Positions 16,817 through 21,980 of a DNA stretch of 21,980 nucleotides are shown piece after piece; the stretch's first letter is position 1; each line of letters opens with the position of its first letter. Made by a program: the position numbers and the translations under genes. Location: contig NW_006920875.1 of NCBI RefSeq assembly GCF_000417875.1, positions 674,750 to 696,729 of the forward strand. The letters are read 5' to 3'. Origin of the DNA: Pseudozyma flocculosa PF-1 (lineage: Eukaryota > Basidiomycota > Ustilaginomycetes > Ustilaginales > Ustilaginaceae). The notes beneath the pieces are model-generated. The model was not told the origin of the DNA and did not search any database. It worked only from the letters and a program-made list of their open reading frames with translations.

Positions 16817-18244
16817 ATGGTGCGCCCCCGCCTTTGCAAGGCCATCGTGGTTGCGGCGCTCCTGCCCTTCGTCCTCGCCGCTCCGCCTCTCCCAGAGCGG
16901 CTATGGAGCGACCTGGGCGACTTTGCCTCAGAGAGTGCCGACCACGTCTCGCCCCTGGTGTCGACTGGAGAGCAACAAGGCTTCCACTGGGCGGATCAGG
17001 TCGGACAGCCCGGTGCACATGGCTACCACCATTTCGATCCCGACCACTTCGATGGCGGTTTACCTCCTTTGACTTCATCACCGCACGCGGGCTGGAGCGG
17101 TCAGCACTACGGTAACCTAGAACATTTCGGTCAAGGACATGGTGGAAACCTCCCTGCCGAGATGTACTCACGCCCGGTGAGTTTCGCCACGACGGCCCCC
17201 GAGGCGGTCCATAGTGCTCGCCGCCATATGCTGGGCAGAGTCATGAGCTGATGACGCTATCGCCACCGCCGGCTTTGCTCGCACTCACTCGCCCCCACCC
17301 GCCTCTGCCCTCAGACAACGCACGTCGATGCCGCGGCCGGCTTCCAGCCCTTTGCGCACCATTCGCACGATCACGAGCCGCTCCGCTGGTCGCCGGAGCC
17401 GTCCTACTTCGACTCGAACGTGGACCCCTCGCCTCCGTCGCCCGGGCCCTTTGGCGCCCTGGAGTCGCCTTTGCGCTCACCGTCGCCCGCTCCCGCTCCC
17501 GCTGCACACAGACCGTCGCCCTATGGTCGGACGACTAAGCGGCCTGCCGGCTCCCTCGACGGTGAAGCATCTGGATCGCGCGTCAGCGATGCCGTCGCGG
17601 CCGCTCGCGCCACCGAATTGCTCGACCCGTCGCTCAAGCAGCACCTCGACATCTTTGTCAAGTCCCGGCATGCCGACGATGCCTTTTCGGCCGAGGCGGC
17701 ATCGCAGCAGAGCCTGTTCCCGGCGCGGCCGCACAAGTCGCGCGTCATCCGAAAGGCGCCCGCGACGGGAAAGCAGACGCAGATCGTCGTCGCGGCCATC
17801 AAGGAGCGCCTCCGCGCCGTCCTGGGAGACAATCAGGAGCTCGAGGACGGGCTGCGGGAGATGACGACCCGGCGCGTGGACTGGGACGCGATGAAGATGA
17901 AGATCTTCGGCCAGAGCCACGAAAAGGTGCTGCTGCAGCCGGCCTCGGAGGCCTGGTCGGTGCTGCGCTCGAGGCGCACCTTTTTCTGGGACGCTGGCGC
18001 CTACCGCATCCGCACCGTGGGTCCGCACACCATCGCCGAAGATCCGGACGTCATGTCGTACCACGTCGTCGCGTTTCCGAAGGTGGCCGACGGCGGACGG
18101 GGCAGCTCGCTGCCCGTCATCTACTTTGACGAGATCCTCGGACCCAGGTCGGTCCTCGCGCAGCAGCAGGCCGACTGGCGCTGGAACGAGCGCGCGCGCC
18201 GTGCGCGTCGGGAGGCGAGACCGGTCGCCTCGGGCGATGCGTGA
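16817..18244 (+). CDS. Secreted protein D of tandem family, 429 aa, one intron
   Basis: Fourth paralogue. Exon 1 is 16817-17176 (120 codons) and exon 2 is 17315-18244. The start was chosen because it begins a signal peptide (MVRPRLCKAIVVAALLPFVLA, residues 1-21); upstream in-frame sequence runs through the CAC repeat. Then come ERLWSDLGDFASESADHVSP (27-46), VSTGEQQG (48-55), a His/Gly/Tyr/Phe-rich stretch (66-108 and HHSHDH at 135-140), RWSPEPSYFDSNV (144-156) soon after the splice junction, SPPSPGPFGALESPLRSPSP, and the C-terminal domain (about 225-405). The domain shows DDAFSAEAA (241-249), RKAPATGKQTQIVVAAIKERLR (266-287), LEDGLREM, TFFWDAGAYRIRTVGPH (342-358), and VVAFP (371-375) with SLPVIYF (385-391). 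The end is an Arg-rich tail (RWNERARRARREARP) not seen in A or C. The only Cys (7) is in the signal. Unspliced, the frame stops at 17251. A long antisense frame covers exon 2 but is a codon-bias shadow. Function is unknown. Confidence 0.85.
17177..17314 (+). other. Phase-0 intron of secreted protein D (138 nt)
   Basis: The donor is GTGAGT after CGCCCG and the acceptor is CCTCAG before ACAACG. The intron falls at the same place and phase as in B, upstream of the RWSPEPSYF motif, and its first bases (GTGAGTTTCGCCACGACGG) align with those of the B intron (GTGAGTCGCACCACGACGG). Confidence 0.85.
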
Positions 18245-19759
18245 TGTCCAAGGGGGAGGGGAGGCAGGTCGAAGAAGCAAGGCAGCAAGCAGGGCGGCCC
18301 GGGTCGACGGGAGGTCGGGCGTAGCACGAGGTCGAGGCAACGCAAGGCGACATTCGAGCAGGCAGCGGGCCAGATGGGTCGACGCATCGGCCCGCCTGCC
18401 TGCGTGCATACCCGGGCCAAGCGGCGGCGGTGGCAGCGAGGGCTGCAGCATGCCAGGCTGCTCTGCTCTGCAACGCGCAACGGCACGGTTGCTCAGCTCC
18501 GCCGCAGCTGGCCTTGAAGAGGAGCCAGCAGGCGGCAGGCGGCAGCTGCAGCAACAAGAGGCCAGCAGGAAGGCGTGGGTTGGGTTGGGCGGAAGCGTGG
18601 GTGGGTGGCAGATCGATTGGGGAGGGTTTGGGGCCAAGAATGTGTGCCCAGTGCGCCGAATCTGGAAACCGCCTCCGCATGGGCTCCGGCCGTGGCTGGA
18701 ATGTGCCCCAAGTTCAGTCCTTCGTTTGGCTGGCCTGTGCTGGGCTCGGACACTCGGCGGGAAAGAAAAAGAGGTGCGAAATTCGGATGGAAATTCAGCT
18801 CGTGCCCGGCTGCGTGCCTGCCTGCTTGCCTGGTTGAGCCGGGCTGCGTCGAGATGCGGCTGCAGGTGCGGGTGTGGGAGCGGGTGCAATTTTGCAGGCA
18901 GGAGGCTGGGTCGCCTCACTCCACACGCTCGCTGCAAGCTTGCTTGCTCGGTGGGCTTTGAGGCAGGCAGCGTGGCAGCAGCCCTTTTGGGCCTGCGAGG
19001 TCATTTTCCAACCCGCCTCTCTGTCGGGCCCAGCCCTCTCGACCACCATCACCAACGCCATCACCACTCCGTCGTCGTCGCCGCCGCCGCCGCGACTGCG
19101 ATCCCCGAGCGTCCTCGCAACTCGGTCATCTCTCCGTCGCTCGTCGCTCGCACCCGGGCACCACCCATCACCCATCCGGGCCACCCACAACCGCATCAAT
19201 CACAACTTGGCCGCCTCCTTCTCCGCTTGCTTTTCCTCCCCGCCCTGCGTCCTTGTCGATCCTCTCGCCCGTCCATCTGTCTGGCTGTCGATCTGGCCGC
19301 CCAATCTCTCGACCGCTCATCCGCTCTGAAGCATCGACACCGCCGCCATCATCATCACCGTCGATCCGTTCCTCTCCCGCCAGGCCCCACGCGCAGCACC
19401 CCGCCCGCTCCCCGTGGCCCGACTCAGCCCTCTCCCTTGCTCTGAGCTTTCAAGACGGATCCGTCCATTCTCTGCACTCGACGCCGCCACCGATATCGAT
19501 ACCGGCATCGGTCCACGTACAACCGCTTCACTCATCGTCCCGGATCTCGTCTCGCGCTTGCCCTCGGGGTTTGGCATCCGCGCGGCGCCCCAATCCCATC
19601 GTGCATGCCGATAGCCTCGACACAGCCCGGCCCTCGCCGCCAACTTTGAACGCCTTCTGCCTCGCCGCGGGCCTCAACGCCTAGACTGCTCCCGCCTCGC
19701 CGCTCCTGCTCCACCCCGCCATTGCTTGCTCCTGCTAGGCCGCCGCCGCCGCTCCCGCC
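18245..19759 (+). other. Long spacer and pyrimidine-rich leader of the last gene
   Basis: No gene is supported in these 1515 bases. The left part repeats GCAGGCAGG/GCAAGCAGG words like those at 900-1265. The middle has G-rich GGGTTGGGTTGGG and GGGTGGGTGG runs (about 18573-18630). From about 19010 to the start codon the plus strand is strongly pyrimidine-rich, as in long fungal 5' leaders. A plus frame of 439 codons crosses 18126-19445 but starts inside gene D in another frame and has no protein-like features. Confidence 0.55.
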
Positions 19760-21980
19760 ATGACCAAGATCCCGCGCCATGCCTTCTTTGCCAGGACCGC
19801 GGCCGCATCGCCTCGGTCCGCTGCAGCGGCCTCGCTCCTCGCAAAGACGCGCAGGGGCGCTCAGCTGCGCGGCTATCGTGCCCACACCACCACTCTGACC
19901 CCTGCCGATGCATCCACCTATGCCGGACCCTCTTATCCGGCCTCTCTCGAGGACCTGGCCGCTTCCGGCAGCGGTTCGACGACGCCAGCCTCCTATGCCG
20001 CCCTTCAGCACGCGTCTGGCGGGGCCGATATGAGGTCTACCTCGGCGGGCGCCACCCCACCATCCGCCTTGTCGGCGTCGACATCAACAATCGCTGCATC
20101 GGACATGCCGCTACCCTCGCCGCAGCCGCAGCCCAGCCTCAGCGCAGACAGCGGTCCACGCGGCCAGCCTGCCTCGACAGCGTCCGTCTTCTACGGACCA
20201 GAGCTGCCACCGTGGCTGCACAGCGGCCCAAGCGATGCAAGCGGCAGCACAGGCATCGCCTCGTCGTCGGCCGCCTCGTCTTCTGCCGCCGCCTCGACCA
20301 CGCCCGCGCTCCGAAACAGCCATGGCTGGAGCTATCTGAGCGCTGCCGGCGCCGGCGGCAGCAGCACCGCCTCCAGCGGCGAAGGGCTGTCGAGCAGCGA
20401 CGCCGCCGCCTTTGGCACCAACCGCGCGCAGCTCATTGCCCGGCACCTGCCCTCGGTGTCGACGGCGGCCGGCCTCTCGGCCATCCGCAGCCTCGCCGCC
20501 GCCAGCCCGCTCAACCTCGCCTCGCAGCGCTATGTGATCGGCGGATCGATGCCCCTCTCCGTCGCGGGTCCTGGCTCGGCGTCGTTCCTTTCGGCCGCCG
20601 CCTCGACTGCCTCGGCACTGCTGCACGCTGGCAACACCAACTTCGGCCTCGCATACGGCTTCCAGCCAGCGCGCCCGCCGTCGCATCACCAGCAGCGCAA
20701 CCTATCGCTGGCAAGGTCTGTCGTCGGGGATGGCCGCGGCTCTAGCGGCAGCGGCAGCGGCAGTCTCTACGACGATCCGCGCATCCACGCGAGGGCAGCG
20801 CAGATGGACGCTCTGCTATCGACTGACTCCTCATCGTCGGCGTCACCATACCCTTCACCGGCGCCCGAGCGGGGCGCATTGCGAGCCGATGGCCGATCAG
20901 CACTACCTCTGACACGATCCGCAAGGGCCGGCAAAGCTGCTCCGCTGCGTCGTGCGGATGGCCGTGCGGCAACGTCAGCTGCCACTGCTGCCGACAGTCT
21001 CCCCGGCAGCGGCGACCACGACGCCTTTGAAGGAGGCCATGCTGGCCTAGTCCACCACATGGACGCGCTCGACCTACGCACCAGTGTCCTGTCCGACCTT
21101 GCCGTGGACCTCGACGCCACGCACTCGCTGCGCTTCGGCTTCGCAGCACCTTCGGCGGCACCAGGGACAGCCACAGCCAGGTCCGAGGCAAAAGCAGCGT
21201 CGTCCTCTCCATCTTCAGAGGTCGGACAGCCTTTGGCCTCGCAGGCGTGGACCGAGGTGCCTGCACTGAGGCAGCACCAGCAGCAGCAGAGCGGCTGGAC
21301 GCTGACGGCACCGGCCGACTTTGCAGTCTCGAGCCACCTCCTCGGGCCCAGGCCCCTCTCGAGCGGATCCAGCGGCTCGTCTTCGCCCACCTCGACCTCG
21401 ACCTCGACCTCGACCTCGACCTCGAGCTCTTGCTCGCCCTCGCCTTCACCGACGCCGCTGCCGCCGCCATCGCCGCCGCCGTTTGGAGGCGCATCATCAT
21501 CATCCTCGTCGCACTCTTCGTCGTCATCGTCCTCGTCGTCCGGGCGGGGCGGCCCCTCGCCACCGCCGACAACGCGCGTCAGCCTCGCGCCCTCAACGGC
21601 GTCCTACGATGCCGCCGGTGGACAGCAGCAGGGGTCTAGCGTCGGCTCGCCGCTCTCGTCTTCACCGCCGACCTCGTCCGGCAGCCCGCTCGCCGACGCG
21701 ATGCTGTTGGGCAAAGCCTCCGCGACCACCGCCAGCGGCAGCAGCCACGCAACCACCGCCGCCCACGACGGCATCCTCGCATCTTCTACGACGGCCGGCG
21801 CGAGCGGCGACCCGGACCACCAGCACCCCGGCCTTCCCCCCATGTGGGCCCGGGCCCTCTCGATGCCGCACAGTCGCAGGGCCAACTATACTTTTGAGCA
21901 CGGCGCCTACGGCATCCCCAAGCGCCACCCGGTCGGGCCGGGCGGGCCGGGCCGGCCGGCCGGGCCGACGGCGAACGGGG
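19760..21980 (+). CDS. Long Ser/Ala-rich mitochondrial-type protein, partial; possible PTC7-like PP2C N-terminus
   Basis: I translated this frame by hand from ATG 19760: it stays open for 740 codons and runs off the right edge. The N-terminus (MTKIPRHAFFARTAAASPRS...AKTRRGAQLRGYRAHTT) is rich in Arg, Ala and Ser and lacks acidic residues until about position 50, as in mitochondrial presequences. Most of the rest is Ser/Ala/Gly/Pro-rich, with Ser-Thr repeats (21390-21426) and poly-Ser. Ordered-looking parts are RAQLIARHLPSVSTAAGLSAIRSL, a segment LASQRYVIGGSMPLSVAG, and LVHHMDALDLRTSVLSDLAVDL. At residues about 709-724 (NYTFEHGAYGIPKRHP) it resembles the stretch just before the catalytic domain in basidiomycete PTC7/AZR1-type PP2C phosphatases, which are mitochondrial. 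That is recalled pattern only: no phosphatase motif is inside the window. An intron near the edge cannot be excluded. Confidence 0.7.
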   Translation, partial: MTKIPRHAFFARTAAASPRSAAAASLLAKTRRGAQLRGYRAHTTTLTPADASTYAGPSYPASLEDLAASGSGSTTPASYAALQHASGGADMRSTSAGATPPSALSASTSTIAASDMPLPSPQPQPSLSADSGPRGQPASTASVFYGPELPPWLHSGPSDASGSTGIASSSAASSSAAASTTPALRNSHGWSYLSAAGAGGSSTASSGEGLSSSDAAAFGTNRAQLIARHLPSVSTAAGLSAIRSLAAASPLNLASQRYVIGGSMPLSVAGPGSASFLSAAASTASALLHAGNTNFGLAYGFQPARPPSHHQQRNLSLARSVVGDGRGSSGSGSGSLYDDPRIHARAAQMDALLSTDSSSSASPYPSPAPERGALRADGRSALPLTRSARAGKAAPLRRADGRAATSAATAADSLPGSGDHDAFEGGHAGLVHHMDALDLRTSVLSDLAVDLDATHSLRFGFAAPSAAPGTATARSEAKAASSSPSSEVGQPLASQAWTEVPALRQHQQQQSGWTLTAPADFAVSSHLLGPRPLSSGSSGSSSPTSTSTSTSTSTSSSCSPSPSPTPLPPPSPPPFGGASSSSSSHSSSSSSSSSGRGGPSPPPTTRVSLAPSTASYDAAGGQQQGSSVGSPLSSSPPTSSGSPLADAMLLGKASATTASGSSHATTAAHDGILASSTTAGASGDPDHQHPGLPPMWARALSMPHSRRANYTFEHGAYGIPKRHPVGPGGPGRPAGPTANG
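21390..21426. repeat. CTCGAC hexanucleotide repeat inside the last gene
   Basis: Six near-perfect CTCGAC units encode alternating Ser-Thr in the frame of the last gene. It is the kind of repeat whose length varies between isolates. Confidence 0.85.
21934..21967. repeat. GGCC/GGGCC tract at the right edge
   Basis: Thirty-odd bases consist only of G and C in GGGCCGGGC-type words. They translate as Gly/Pro/Arg-rich sequence at the end of the partial last gene. Such tracts are prone to assembly and sequencing error. Confidence 0.7.

Noticed and set aside
17477..18937. 486-codon minus-strand frame antisense to gene D
   Set aside because: It overlaps the conserved exon 2 of D on the other strand, has Arg/Pro-rich composition and no motif; it is a shadow of GC-rich codon use.
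18126..19445. 439-codon plus-strand frame after gene D
   Set aside because: It begins inside D in a different frame, crosses G-rich and pyrimidine-rich low complexity, and shows no domain.
1..21980. tRNA, rRNA, CRISPR or bacterial operon features
   Set aside because: No tRNA-like arms with a conserved T-loop, no rRNA sequence and no regular direct-repeat/spacer pattern were found; introns and gene content are eukaryotic.

Overview
The window looks like nuclear DNA of a GC-rich fungus, most plausibly a basidiomycete of the smut lineage (Ustilaginomycotina). The reasons are: most genes are single-exon, the few introns are short (about 90-165 nt, GT..AG), upstream regions are pyrimidine-rich, Ser/Ala/Pro-rich low complexity is frequent, and there is a tandem cluster of related secreted proteins flanked by housekeeping genes. 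This placement is inferred from style and gene content; no marker gene fixes the species.

Layout. Positions 1-2262 hold no convincing gene, only microsatellites and GCCT-type low complexity; they may be the upstream region of a minus-strand gene beyond the left edge. At 2263-2535 is a 90-aa secreted protein with four cysteines. At 3095-4129 is a 344-aa protein whose middle resembles retroelement Gag-like regions, with no polymerase beside it. At 4685-6145 (minus) a five-exon gene could be assembled; it encodes a coiled-coil protein with the C-terminal signature of the kinetochore subunit CENP-K (Sim4 in fission yeast). It is divergent from 6631-9132 (plus), a complete mitochondrial IRC3-like superfamily 2 helicase.

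The centrepiece is 9718-18244: four same-strand paralogues of 382, 464, 503 and 429 aa, here called A, B, C and D. Each has a signal peptide, a conserved N-terminal motif, a Gly/Tyr/His-rich stretch, an 'RWSPEPSYF' motif, a variable Pro/Ser-rich linker and a conserved C-terminal domain of about 170 residues. The mature proteins have no cysteine. B and D carry one phase-0 intron at the same place, with related 5' ends; A and C have none. Together with subfamily-specific residues this suggests an A-B pair was duplicated to give C-D. I recognise no named family. The arrangement fits a candidate secreted effector cluster, and it is the best candidate here for an undescribed system.

The right end (19760 to the edge) is the start of a very long open frame of at least 740 codons. 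It has a mitochondrial-type N-terminus, several hundred residues of Ser/Ala/Gly-rich sequence, and just before the edge a segment that may lead into a PTC7-type PP2C phosphatase domain lying outside the window.
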